This document shows, piece after piece, positions 1 to 8,428 of a DNA stretch of 64,000 nt. The notes under the pieces are model-generated. The model saw only the letters and a list, made by a program, of their open reading frames with translations, was not told the origin of the DNA and ran no database searches. Source of the stretch: Lewinellaceae bacterium (GTDB lineage Bacteria > Bacteroidota > Bacteroidia > Chitinophagales > Saprospiraceae). The stretch is from NCBI GenBank assembly GCA_020636445.1, contig JACJXV010000009.1, positions 26,044 to 90,043 on the forward strand. Direction: 5' to 3'. The first letter of the stretch is position 1. Each line of letters begins with the position of its first letter. Made by a program: the position numbers and the translations under genes.

Positions 1-1149
1 CGGCCATTGGGGTCGTTGAAGTCAGCATAAAAGCTTGGCAGATTTAGGTACCCAATCCGCTCATTTTCGTTACTGTCAATAATCAAGGAGCGGGCCCAAC
101 CATCTTCCAGTTGGACAATATCGCGAATGATCTGGATCTCCTTAGTAGTGCCATCCACCTTTTTAACCAGTAAACGAACCAGGGTTCCTTTCTTTCCGCG
201 AATCAACTGTACTACATCATTGATGACCATGCCAGTGACATCCTTGAATTCCCCTTCATTACCTTGGGCAACCTTCAGGATGATATCGTTTTCGAAAATT
301 TCCTTGGTCTTCCAGGCTGGCCCACCTACCACAATAGAGGATACTTTTGTGTAGTCACCTACTGTTTGCAACGTTGCGCCGATTCCCTCAAGCCGGCCGG
401 AAAAGCGAATGTCAAAGTTTTGCTTTTCGACTGGTTCAAAAAATTCGGTATGTGGATCAAAGAGGTGAGTGAGGCTATTAAAATAAAGGCTACGTCGGTC
501 GTCGCGCTTCATTTTCATCATGCGGTCAAACCAGTCATTGTAAAGTTCCAAAACGGAAGCACGAGCTTCTTTTTCGAGCTCTGCAAAGCTTTTAACCGGG
601 GTTTCCTCGCCTTCCTTTTCCTGGTTTTCCATCTTGTCAGCCAGGCGGGTCATCGTTTCATATTTCAGCAGATGATACCATACTTTTTTGAGCTCGGCAT
701 CATTGGCGGCATAACCACGCTTTTCGGGGTCGGATTCAAACGATTCTTTGAGGTCAAAGTTGAAAGGCTGGCTCAGGATTTCCCGGTAGTAGGCCTGGGT
801 TTTGACCAACGCAGCATCAAAATGTTCCAGGCTGCGATCGAAAAATTCGAATGAACCTGATTTCGCTTCATCATCGAGTTGGGTACGGTAATCGGCGAAA
901 GCAAGCAGATCTTCCTGGGTGAGGAAGCGACGCCCACCGTCCAGACCATCCAGATATTCAGCGTACAGTTTCTCGGAAAAATTGTCATCAAAAGTTAGCG
1001 GTCGGTAATGTAATTGATCGAGGAACACCCGAATCGTTTGCATGAGGATCGCATCTTTCTCTCCATTCCCCGTTGGTTTGGGTAGGAAAGCCGCCAGGAG
1101 GAATACTCCCAGGATTACGGAAAAGAAAAGTGGTCTTTTAAATTTCATT
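1..1149 (-). CDS. prc: Tail-specific (C-terminal processing) protease, S41 family, 3' end outside window
   Basis: A frame stays open from the ATG at 1149 to base 1 (383 codons), so the gene runs off the left edge. It begins MKFKRPLFFSVILGVFLLAAF, a signal peptide or membrane anchor. A long helical region follows that matches the N-terminal domain of Prc/Tsp proteases, with LYFNSLTHLFDPHTEFFEP near residues 220-240. A PDZ domain comes next (GRLEGIGATLQTVGDYTKV onward), where C-terminal tails of substrates bind. The last visible residues, ERIGYLNLPSFYADF, are the usual entry into the S41 catalytic core; the Ser/Lys dyad is not visible. Family role: periplasmic cleavage of proteins at hydrophobic C-termini. 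No canonical promoter was seen in front, but AACGAAA motifs lie about 110 bases upstream. Confidence 0.93.
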
Positions 1150-1525
1150 ATCCACATTTTAAGGCGCACGCCAAAGTTCATTGTTCTAGCAGCCATGAAG
1201 TTTTATAGCACTCATTTTGGTTAAGCCCTATTCAAATAAAAATACCGTTTTCTAACGAAAATGTTTCGCAACAACCACGCCAAACAACACATTTAACGAA
1301 ACCCTAAGAAAAAATCGTCTTTTGGGTCTCCTGAACTTCTGGATTAGGGGCTGCGCTCATTTTTGTAATACCCAGCTCTCCCGTACCGACACGATACATC
1401 GCGTCGCCTCTAAAAGGGGCACATCGCGTCGCTCTTCCCGCTAAAAAAAAACATCCCGACCGATGACTGGGTCATCAATCGGGATGTCAACCTTTGGGAA
1501 AGGGTTGCCCCGCTCCCCGAAGGAA
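1150..1525. other. Intergenic region between prc and hppA with degenerate palindromic repeat
   Basis: No convincing ORF. From the prc side it holds a small inverted repeat CGAAA/TTTCG (1256-1268) and the 10-mer TTAACGAAAC (1293-1302). A pair of 12-bp direct repeats ACATCGCGTCGC lies at 1396-1407 and 1421-1432, resembling half-sites of the GCGATGCATCGC palindromes at 36.8, 37.6 and 39.8 kb. The hppA terminator follows at 1443-1487. Confidence 0.5.
1443..1487 (-). terminator. Intrinsic terminator of hppA
   Basis: On the minus strand a hairpin with a perfect 9-bp outer stem (ACATCCCGA/TCGGGATGT, plus-strand sense) and a 5-bp inner stem (GATGA/TCATC) is followed by a run of nine T. It lies 39 bases after the hppA stop codon. 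Stem plus T-run is a textbook rho-independent terminator. Confidence 0.9.
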
Positions 1526-3724
1526 TTAAAGTAATGGAGCTATTACCAGCGCAACAACTGACATCAACTTCAACAGGATGTTAAGCGAAGGACCAGAGGT
1601 ATCCTTGAAAGGATCCCCAACGGTGTCACCTACAACGGCAGCCTTATGTGGGTCAGAACCTTTGTAGTACATCTTTCCGTCGATTTCGACACCTTCCTCG
1701 AACATTTTCTTGGCATTATCCCATGCACCCCCAGCATTGGACTGGAAGATTGCCATGACTACACCCGAAACCGTTACACCGGCGAGGAGTCCACCGAGCA
1801 TTTCGGCGCCACCTACAAAGCCGATTAAAACCGGAGCAGCAACAGCCAATAAGCCGGGAACAACCATTTCGCGAATAGCGGCTTTCGTAGAGATTTCTAC
1901 ACACTTGCCATATTCAGCAGAACCATCAGCGGCATCGAAGGTATTGCGATCCGCATCGTTCCAGCTATTCATTTCTTTGCCATCGTTGCGTCGCATTACT
2001 TCAAGAGCTGCGTGCAGGGCAGGAATTTCGGCAAACTGGCGACGTACTTCCTTAATCATCGCCATTGCTGCGCGACCTACGGCCTGCATGGCCAATGCCG
2101 AGAAAAGCATCGGTAACATACCACCAATGAACAAACCAGCCATTACCGTTGGCTTGGACACGTCAATGGAAGTGATTTTCGCGGTAGTCATGAAGGCACC
2201 AAACAACGCCAGTGCAGTCAATGCAGCAGAGCCAATGGCAAATCCTTTTCCAATAGCGGCAGTCGTGTTTCCTACGGCATCCAGCTTGTCGGTACGGTGG
2301 CGTACTTCTTTGGGCAGTTCACCCATTTCAGCAATACCCCCGGCGTTGTCAGAGATAGGACCGTAAGCATCCACAGCTAGCTGAATACCTGTGTTGGAAA
2401 GCATCCCAACAGCAGCGATGGCAATACCGTATAACCCACCGAAGTGGAAAGCTCCGATGATCGAAGCTGCAATGATCAGAATTGGAATAGCGGTAGAGAT
2501 CATCCCCATACCCAAACCAGCAATGATGTTGGTGGCTACGCCAGTGCCCGATTGCTTAACAATCGAACGGACCGGGTAGGTACCCGTACCGGTGAAGTAT
2601 TCGGTTACCAGACCAATAAGTAAACCCGCTACCAAACCAATAATGGTGGCGAAGAAAATACCATTAGCACTCATCTCCCGCATGATGGCATTGCCAGCAG
2701 CATCGCGGTACAGCAGGTCTTCGTAAACCCACTGGCTGGGCAACATCCGGGCGATAATAAAGTAGGATAAGATCACCATGACCAGGGAAGAGCCAAATTC
2801 ACCAATGTTCAGGGCGCGTTGTGGGTTGCCGCCTTCTTTGACCCGTACGAAGAACGTACCGACAATGGACGTAACAATCCCAACACCGGCCAGTACCAGT
2901 GGCAGTAAAATTGCATTGAGTCCGTTGAACTCATTGGTTAGTTCAAACCCGGTTGCTCCGATGAACGCAGCACCGAGAACCATGGTACCAATGATAGAAC
3001 CTACGTAGGATTCGAACAAGTCGGCACCCATGCCGGCAACATCACCCACGTTATCACCCACGTTGTCGGCAATGGTTGCAGGATTAAGTGGGTGGTCTTC
3101 CGGAATGCCAGCTTCTACCTTACCCACAAGGTCAGCACCTACGTCGGCAGCTTTGGTATAGATACCACCACCTACCCGGGCAAAGAGGGCAATTGAAGAG
3201 GCACCAAAAGAGAAACCCGTGATAACGGTGATCACTTTGGCAATGTCCCAACCCATATTGGAGTAAAACAAAAACAAACCACCCAGACCAAGAACGCCCA
3301 GGCCAACTACACCCAGACCCATAACGGAGCCACCGGCAAAGGCAACTTCCAGAGCTTTTCCCAGGCTGGTACGAGCAGCATTGGTGGTGCGAACGTTAGC
3401 TTTAGTAGCTACGCGCATACCCAAGTAGCCAGCGAGTGCTGAACAGCCTGCACCAACAATGAACGATAAGGCAATAAGTGGTGAGGATTCTGGTTCGGCA
3501 TTACCGCTTACGGCCAACAAAATGGCAACGGCAGCCACAAAGATGGCCAGAACCTTGTACTCAGCCTTGAGGAAGGCCATGGCGCCCTCGGCAATGTTTT
3601 TGGCTATTTTGGCCATCCGTTCGGTGCCAACTTCCTGCTTGGAAATCCAGGAGGTACGCCAAAACGTATAAAGCAGCGCCAGCACACCAAAGGCGGGGAT
3701 GACGTAGATAATCGTTTGACCCAT
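1526..3724 (-). CDS. hppA: Membrane-bound (ion-pumping) pyrophosphatase, K+-dependent type
   Basis: The 732-residue integral membrane protein hydrolyses pyrophosphate to pump H+ or Na+ across the cytoplasmic membrane, and its length is normal for the family. The pyrophosphate-binding signature is present: GGGIYTKAADVGADLVGKVE (185-204) and DNVGDNVGDVAGMGADLFES (220-239). A second acidic cluster is AYGPISDNAGGIAEM (453-467). The motif GNTTAAIGKG (485-494) has Ala where K+-independent enzymes have Lys, so it should need K+. Glu238 in LFESY sits where Na+-pumping members carry a gating Glu, but some H+-pumping relatives share it, so the ion is undecided. The gene appears monocistronic, with its own promoter and terminator. 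Confidence 0.97.
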   Translation of the reverse strand: MGQTIIYVIPAFGVLALLYTFWRTSWISKQEVGTERMAKIAKNIAEGAMAFLKAEYKVLAIFVAAVAILLAVSGNAEPESSPLIALSFIVGAGCSALAGYLGMRVATKANVRTTNAARTSLGKALEVAFAGGSVMGLGVVGLGVLGLGGLFLFYSNMGWDIAKVITVITGFSFGASSIALFARVGGGIYTKAADVGADLVGKVEAGIPEDHPLNPATIADNVGDNVGDVAGMGADLFESYVGSIIGTMVLGAAFIGATGFELTNEFNGLNAILLPLVLAGVGIVTSIVGTFFVRVKEGGNPQRALNIGEFGSSLVMVILSYFIIARMLPSQWVYEDLLYRDAAGNAIMREMSANGIFFATIIGLVAGLLIGLVTEYFTGTGTYPVRSIVKQSGTGVATNIIAGLGMGMISTAIPILIIAASIIGAFHFGGLYGIAIAAVGMLSNTGIQLAVDAYGPISDNAGGIAEMGELPKEVRHRTDKLDAVGNTTAAIGKGFAIGSAALTALALFGAFMTTAKITSIDVSKPTVMAGLFIGGMLPMLFSALAMQAVGRAAMAMIKEVRRQFAEIPALHAALEVMRRNDGKEMNSWNDADRNTFDAADGSAEYGKCVEISTKAAIREMVVPGLLAVAAPVLIGFVGGAEMLGGLLAGVTVSGVVMAIFQSNAGGAWDNAKKMFEEGVEIDGKMYYKGSDPHKAAVVGDTVGDPFKDTSGPSLNILLKLMSVVALVIAPLL

Positions 3725-3811
3725 GTTTTACGTGTTTATACTTTGGAATATTGGATGTTATGGGAATTACAGCTCGAGCCTGGCCCGGGCTACGTTTCCT
3801 TTAATGAGGGG

Positions 3812-3842
3812 CAAAACTAAGGCAAATTTGCCGATTGTCCAA
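3812..3842 (-). promoter_or_regulatory. Bacteroidota-type promoter of hppA
   Basis: On the minus strand TTG (3840-3842), 20 bases, then TAGTTTTG (3812-3819), fitting the Bacteroidota TTG/TAnnTTTG pattern. It is placed 88 bases before the hppA start codon. Confidence 0.55.
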
Positions 3843-3895
3843 CAAAACCCTTTGCAGGAAGTGTTTTATATGGGTCCGTTGGTAAAGATATTGGA

Positions 3896-4474
3896 CTATT
3901 GGTCTAACCAACGGGTTTTCTCGGCTATTGAATGCCGCTTTCCAGGCAGGGCAGGGCTCTGGTGATGCCCGAGATAGAATAAGCCTAAACAGCGTTCTCC
4001 GGGGCCTAATTCCAGGAAATCATCGGCTTGCAGTATGGTGGCGGGTGTGCTCCAATAGCTCCCCAGCCCATATGCGGTACAAGTTAACCACATATTCTGC
4101 ACAGCACAGGATACTGCGGCAATTTCCTCCCACTCAGGGACTTGCTCTTGCGGGTCGCGTTGCATACAGATGGCGATGACGTAAGCTGCCCGCAAGGGGT
4201 TTTGCTGCGTTTTGCGGTATTTTACCTCGGAAAATTGTTCGGGTGGAGTAGCCAACCGGTATTGCTCTGCCAGATAATCAGCCAGGCGTTGTCGGGCGGC
4301 ACCATTGAATACCTTGAAACGCCAGGGTTCGGTAAGCCGGTGCGTAGGGGCCCAATTCGCATTCTCAAGGATTTCCTCCACAATTTCTTTGGCAACGGGC
4401 TGATCGGTATACGTGGCTGGGAAGATAGCACGCCGTTGGCGAATGAGTTCCCGCAGGGATGATGGAGATAACAT
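3896..4474 (-). CDS. Nitroreductase family protein (YdjA-like)
   Basis: A 192-residue flavoprotein of the FMN-dependent nitroreductase family. The N-terminus (LRELIRQRRAIFP near residues 7-19) is the usual FMN-phosphate-binding RRSxR-like segment. NANWAPTHRLTEPWRF (39-54) is the conserved APTHxxTEPWRF block of the YdjA subgroup. GLGSYWSTPA near 136-145 fits the second flavin-contacting segment. Family members reduce nitro groups, quinones or enones with NAD(P)H; the substrate cannot be told from sequence. It is a single gene, divergent from the DtxR-type regulator. Confidence 0.88.
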   Translation of the reverse strand: MLSPSSLRELIRQRRAIFPATYTDQPVAKEIVEEILENANWAPTHRLTEPWRFKVFNGAARQRLADYLAEQYRLATPPEQFSEVKYRKTQQNPLRAAYVIAICMQRDPQEQVPEWEEIAAVSCAVQNMWLTCTAYGLGSYWSTPATILQADDFLELGPGERCLGLFYLGHHQSPALPGKRHSIAEKTRWLDQ

Positions 4475-4760
4475 GAAAACATATTTAACCGTAAAGATAG
4501 AACTGAAAGTTACAAATGAAAACGGGGGCTGCTGTTTTCCGCTTGGAAGTATCCCATAAATAATGTGTTTTTTTATCCAGGGAGGGGCATGCGAGAAGTT
4601 AGCCCGGGTCCGGAGAATTTGTTGCGATTGCTCAAATTTCTCCAGGATCAGCGAGTCTTTTGTACCTTTATGCTGCTAGGGAATACTCGAAGTGGTTGCC
4701 TTTGTTGAGGAACCTTACTTTGGGGATAGCCAGGTTAATCGTTAGGTACCAGCGTATTTT

Positions 4761-5426
4761 ATGGAGCATATTTCTCATACAGAAGAAAACTATCTCAAAG
4801 CTATCTTTAAAATTTCAGAGGATAGTAATACCACTGCCGGAACGAATAGTATCGCCCAGCAACTGAACACCAGTGCTGCTTCCGTAACGGATATGATCAA
4901 GCGTCTTTCGGAGAAAGGCTTGATTCATTATGAACGCTACCGGGGGGTAACCCTGACCGATGAGGGGCTTCGGTTGGCTACACATTTGGTGCGCAAGCAT
5001 CGGCTATGGGAAGTTTTTTTAGTAGAAAAGCTGGGTTTCTCTTGGGACGAAGTGCACGATATTGCCGAACAGCTCGAACATATTAAATCACTGGAACTGG
5101 TCGAACGGCTTGATGAGTATCTCGCACATCCGAAATTTGACCCTCACGGAGACCCTATTCCCGATGCGCAAGGAAATTTTACGTTTCGCAAGCAAATCCC
5201 CCTGGCTGAACTAAGCGCGGGTGACCACGGAGTGATTGTCGGCGTGCAGGATCATGCGCCTGCTTTTTTACAATATTTGGATCGCCTTACCCTTACCTTG
5301 GGAACGGAACTCCAGGTGCTTGAGCGGCATGACTACGACCAGTCGATGCAGGTGCGCTTAAATGGAACCCAGGAATTGACCCTCTCGCAGAAGGTGTGTA
5401 TGCACCTTTTTGTCCAAAAACGATAA
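4761..5426 (+). CDS. DtxR/MntR-family metal-dependent transcriptional regulator with FeoA-like domain
   Basis: The 221-residue protein has the three-part layout of this family. An N-terminal winged helix covers residues 1-62 (SIAQQLNTSAASVTDMIKRL is the recognition region). A dimerisation and metal-binding helical domain follows (65-125, with HLVRKHRLWEVFL, DEVHDIAEQLEHI and HPKFDPHGDPIP supplying His, Glu and Asp ligands). The C-terminal SH3-like FeoA domain covers about 145-221. Members repress iron or manganese uptake genes when Fe(II) or Mn(II) is bound. No transporter gene is adjacent, so its targets lie elsewhere. Nineteen bases separate its stop from that of the convergent protease gene. 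Confidence 0.93.
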   Translation: MEHISHTEENYLKAIFKISEDSNTTAGTNSIAQQLNTSAASVTDMIKRLSEKGLIHYERYRGVTLTDEGLRLATHLVRKHRLWEVFLVEKLGFSWDEVHDIAEQLEHIKSLELVERLDEYLAHPKFDPHGDPIPDAQGNFTFRKQIPLAELSAGDHGVIVGVQDHAPAFLQYLDRLTLTLGTELQVLERHDYDQSMQVRLNGTQELTLSQKVCMHLFVQKR

Positions 5427-5445
5427 GACTTTATTGATTGCCTGC

Positions 5446-6615
5446 TCAGGCATTCGCGCGCCAGGGAAGCCATTGCTCAAACCGGCTGCGCTGACGTTGA
5501 CGATCTTCCCGAATATGTGTATTCAGCGTCGCAACATCAAGGATACCCACCAGTTCGTGGTAAGCATTGAAGACAGGGACTGCTCCACCATCAATTGTTT
5601 GCAAGGTATGCAGGGCTGTTCGCAGCGTGTCTTCTGTAGTGAGTACTCGTGTTGGCGCAAGCATATAACGCTCCACCGCAACGGTAAAATCCTTGGCGCG
5701 GTAGGCTTCCCAAAGACGGGTTTCCGGGAGAATACCGACCAGGTTTTGCCAGTGATCAAAGACGAGGAAACTGCGTTCGGTACTGCTGCTAATTCGCAGA
5801 AATACGTCACCCATCAGGTTTTCCGGATAGAAGCGGGTGAATTGCCGGCGGACCAACTGACTCACCAGCTGGTGGTCGAGCCGATCCTCGAGGCGTACCA
5901 TGCGGTTCTCACCGGCAGCGGTAACAAATACAAACAAGCCGATGAAGGCATGCATGAAACTGGTTTGGGTGTAGACGGTGTATCCAATTAATAAAACCGC
6001 CAAGGCCTGCCCTACAAAGGCCGCAATGCGGGTGGCTTGCGTACGTCCAATACGGATGGACAGCAAAGCGCGCAATACCCGTCCGCCGTCCATGGGGAAA
6101 GCAGGGATGAGGTTAAACAGGGCCAGCGTAATATTGAGCACTATCAACCCAAAAAAGAAATACAGCACAGGGGGTAGTTCCGGAAGAAAATAATTCCCGT
6201 TTGGGTTAAGCATGAAACCAACCAGGTTTTTGCGACTGATGGCATCAAGGGATAAAAGCAAGGGTAATAAAAGGGCGGCAATGACGACATTGACCATTGG
6301 CCCGGCCAGCGCGACAACTAGTTCTTGCTGGGGTTTTTCCGGTAGCCGGTCCAGGCGGGCGACCCCACCAATAGGGTAGAGGGTGATATCGCGGGTTTGG
6401 ATGCCAAAGTACCTTGCGGTGAGGGCATGGCCAAACTCATGCAGGATGACACAGGTAAAGAGGGTGATGACAAAAAAGGCAGCCCACGCCGTACCAACAA
6501 TTCCCCAGGATTGCGTAACGCCCAGATATATGATATATACAAAAATGAAGGCAAAGCTCCAGTGAAGTTGAACTGGAATTCGAAAAAGTGTAGCAATACG
6601 AAGGGATCCTTTCAT
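5446..6615 (-). CDS. Site-2 protease family protein (M50) with C-terminal CBS pair
   Basis: A 389-residue membrane metalloprotease. HEFGH (59-63) gives the HExxH zinc site inside a hydrophobic segment. NLIPAFPMDGG (168-178) gives the third zinc ligand in the NPDG-like motif. Four to six membrane segments are visible in residues 17-210. Residues about 255-370 look like two CBS modules (YMLAPTRVLTTEDTLRTAL; DGGAVPVFNAYHELVGIL), which in relatives bind adenine nucleotides. The family cuts proteins within the membrane; this Rip3/SpoIVFB-like subgroup often acts in signalling, but its substrate is unknown. Confidence 0.92.
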   Translation of the reverse strand: MKGSLRIATLFRIPVQLHWSFAFIFVYIIYLGVTQSWGIVGTAWAAFFVITLFTCVILHEFGHALTARYFGIQTRDITLYPIGGVARLDRLPEKPQQELVVALAGPMVNVVIAALLLPLLLSLDAISRKNLVGFMLNPNGNYFLPELPPVLYFFFGLIVLNITLALFNLIPAFPMDGGRVLRALLSIRIGRTQATRIAAFVGQALAVLLIGYTVYTQTSFMHAFIGLFVFVTAAGENRMVRLEDRLDHQLVSQLVRRQFTRFYPENLMGDVFLRISSSTERSFLVFDHWQNLVGILPETRLWEAYRAKDFTVAVERYMLAPTRVLTTEDTLRTALHTLQTIDGGAVPVFNAYHELVGILDVATLNTHIREDRQRQRSRFEQWLPWRANA

Positions 6616-6674
6616 ACAGAGTGCATAAGCCTGCCGATGGGTTAGCCACCAGGGAGTTTGTAAAAGTAAACGCT

Positions 6675-6706
6675 AATCGGCAACGGTAGTTGCACCGTTG
6701 CCGATT
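6675..6706. terminator. Strong hairpin after the acyl-CoA dehydrogenase gene
   Basis: A perfect 13-bp stem (AATCGGCAACGGT and its complement) with a 6-base loop lies 13 bases past the dehydrogenase stop. The T-run (TTTTT) is on the plus-strand side, so as a minus-strand terminator it lacks a good U-tract. It may still stop or stabilise the upstream mRNA. Confidence 0.5.
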
Positions 6707-6718
6707 TTTGTGCTACGT

Positions 6719-7879
6719 TTATTGTGGCAGGTATAACGAACCTTTGAGGACATCGCGCGAAATAACAATGCGCTGCACCTCGGAAGTACCCTCATAAATC
6801 TGCGTGATTTTGGCATCACGCATGAGCCGCTCTACATGATATTCTTTAACGAATCCATAGCCGCCATGAACCTGAACGGCCTCGACCGTATGTTTCATAG
6901 CTGTTTCTGAGGCAAAAAGTTTAGCCATGGCACTGGCTGCATTGTAATCAAGCCCCTGATCCTTCAGCCAGGCAGCCCGATATACCATCAGTTTGGCGGC
7001 TTCTATGTCGAGCGCCATATTAGCCAGTTTGAAGGCAATCGCCTGGTGCTCACTAATAGGCTTACCAAAAGCCTCGCGTTGTTTGGCGTAGTCGACTGAT
7101 AACTCGTAAGCGCCTCCGGCAATGCCCAGCGCCTGGGCAGCAATGCCAATCCGGCCTCCTGCAAGCGTTTTCATCGCAAATTTGAAACCAAAACCATCTC
7201 CACCAATACGATTTTCTTTGGGAACTTTCACATCCGTATACATAATGGTATGGGTATCGGAAGAGCGAATCCCTAATTTATCCTCCTTGGCACCGATGGA
7301 AACACCATCCCAGCTCGATTCAACGATAAAGGCATTGATGCCGTGGTGTCCTTTTTCCGGGTACGTTTGTGCCATAACGAGGTGTACCTTGGAGGTCCCA
7401 CCATTGGTAATCCAGTTTTTGGTACCATTAATAAGATAATGGTCACCCATGTCTACGGCCGTGGTCCGCTGGTGGGTAGCGTCACTACCCGCTTCAGGCT
7501 CGGAAAGGCAGAAAGAGCCAATCCACTCTCCGGTGGCTAGTTTGGGCAGGTATTTTGCTTTCTGTTCTTCACTGCCATACGTTTCCAGTCCCCAGCAAAT
7601 CAGTGAATTATTTACGGACATGATGACTGAGCAGGAATTATCAACTTTGGAAATTTCTTCCATCGCCAGCACGTAGGCAAGGGTATCCATGCCACCACCG
7701 CCGTATTCCGGAGATACCATCATGCCAAGGAACCCCAATTCCCCCATTCGGCGAACTTGTTCATAAGGATAACTCATCGTAGCGTCACGTTCAATAACGC
7801 CAGGCTTAAGTTCTTTTTGGGCAAATTCACGGGCAGCTTCCTGTACGGCTAAATGTTCTTCCGACAACTGGAAAGTCAT
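6719..7879 (-). CDS. Acyl-CoA dehydrogenase (short/medium-chain type)
   Basis: The 386-residue FAD enzyme oxidises acyl-CoA to trans-2-enoyl-CoA and passes electrons to electron transfer flavoprotein. FCLSEPEAGSD near 133-143 is the first family signature, and KITQIYEGTSEVQRIVISR near 356-373 the second. Glu363 in IYEGTSE is the expected catalytic base of the short- and medium-chain enzymes. Length and collinearity match butyryl-CoA dehydrogenases. The gene stands alone, so chain length and pathway (fatty acid or branched amino acid breakdown) cannot be read from context. Confidence 0.95.
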   Translation of the reverse strand: MTFQLSEEHLAVQEAAREFAQKELKPGVIERDATMSYPYEQVRRMGELGFLGMMVSPEYGGGGMDTLAYVLAMEEISKVDNSCSVIMSVNNSLICWGLETYGSEEQKAKYLPKLATGEWIGSFCLSEPEAGSDATHQRTTAVDMGDHYLINGTKNWITNGGTSKVHLVMAQTYPEKGHHGINAFIVESSWDGVSIGAKEDKLGIRSSDTHTIMYTDVKVPKENRIGGDGFGFKFAMKTLAGGRIGIAAQALGIAGGAYELSVDYAKQREAFGKPISEHQAIAFKLANMALDIEAAKLMVYRAAWLKDQGLDYNAASAMAKLFASETAMKHTVEAVQVHGGYGFVKEYHVERLMRDAKITQIYEGTSEVQRIVISRDVLKGSLYLPQ

Positions 7880-8093
7880 AGTGTATTGGTTTTATTTGGA
7901 GAAAAAATGTACTCTTTTTCGAGTAGCGAAATTACGCTAAATCATACAGAAAGGGAAACGCCTTTCGTGTTTTTAGCCATAAAACGACAATCGGCACCTA
8001 ATGCAGAGCGCCCGTGATGCAAGACAGGGGTAGTGATACCTGCGGTGCTGCAAGCATTTTCAGAAGAACCTGGGTTTTCGGTTGGAATTGCCC

Positions 8094-8405
8094 TTAGGCT
8101 TGATCGATAACCTCCAGTAAGGAGCGGAAGGCCACGTATCGGTTGCCAAAGCGCTCGCGGTAATCCTGTTGCAGCGCTGGGGCATCCTCCTGCTGGTAGC
8201 GCTGGAAGGTTTCAAGGTCCGGACAATAGTACTGGGTGGCGTAAGTTGGGCCATCTACTTCTTCCTCGCCAAGCATCCGGCACAGGCGGTAGTCCTGGAA
8301 TTTGCCGGTAGCCATTACCTGGGGAATATGTACCATAACCATCCATTCCAGCCATTCATCTACGAGCGAGGGTTCGATTTTTACGGTTACATTGTAGAGC
8401 AGCAT
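8094..8405 (-). CDS. DUF4286 family protein
   Basis: A 103-residue cytosolic-looking protein, MLLYNVTVKIEPSLVDEWLE at the N-terminus, typical of the DUF4286 family of Bacteroidota. It has a ferredoxin-like alpha/beta texture with a central YATQYYCPDLETFQRYQ segment. The start codon lies 23 bases past the murA stop, so it is probably the last gene of that operon. Its function is unknown. Confidence 0.85.
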   Translation of the reverse strand: MLLYNVTVKIEPSLVDEWLEWMVMVHIPQVMATGKFQDYRLCRMLGEEEVDGPTYATQYYCPDLETFQRYQQEDAPALQQDYRERFGNRYVAFRSLLEVIDQA

Positions 8406-8428
8406 AGCATCTTTTTAAAGGTCAACAA

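Noticed and set aside
264..854. 196-codon plus-strand frame opposite prc
   Set aside because: Lies fully antisense to the clear prc coding frame; its translation has no recognisable domain.
1710..2366. 218-codon plus-strand frame opposite hppA
   Set aside because: Shadow of the high-G+C hppA codons; low-complexity Ala/Pro/Thr translation.
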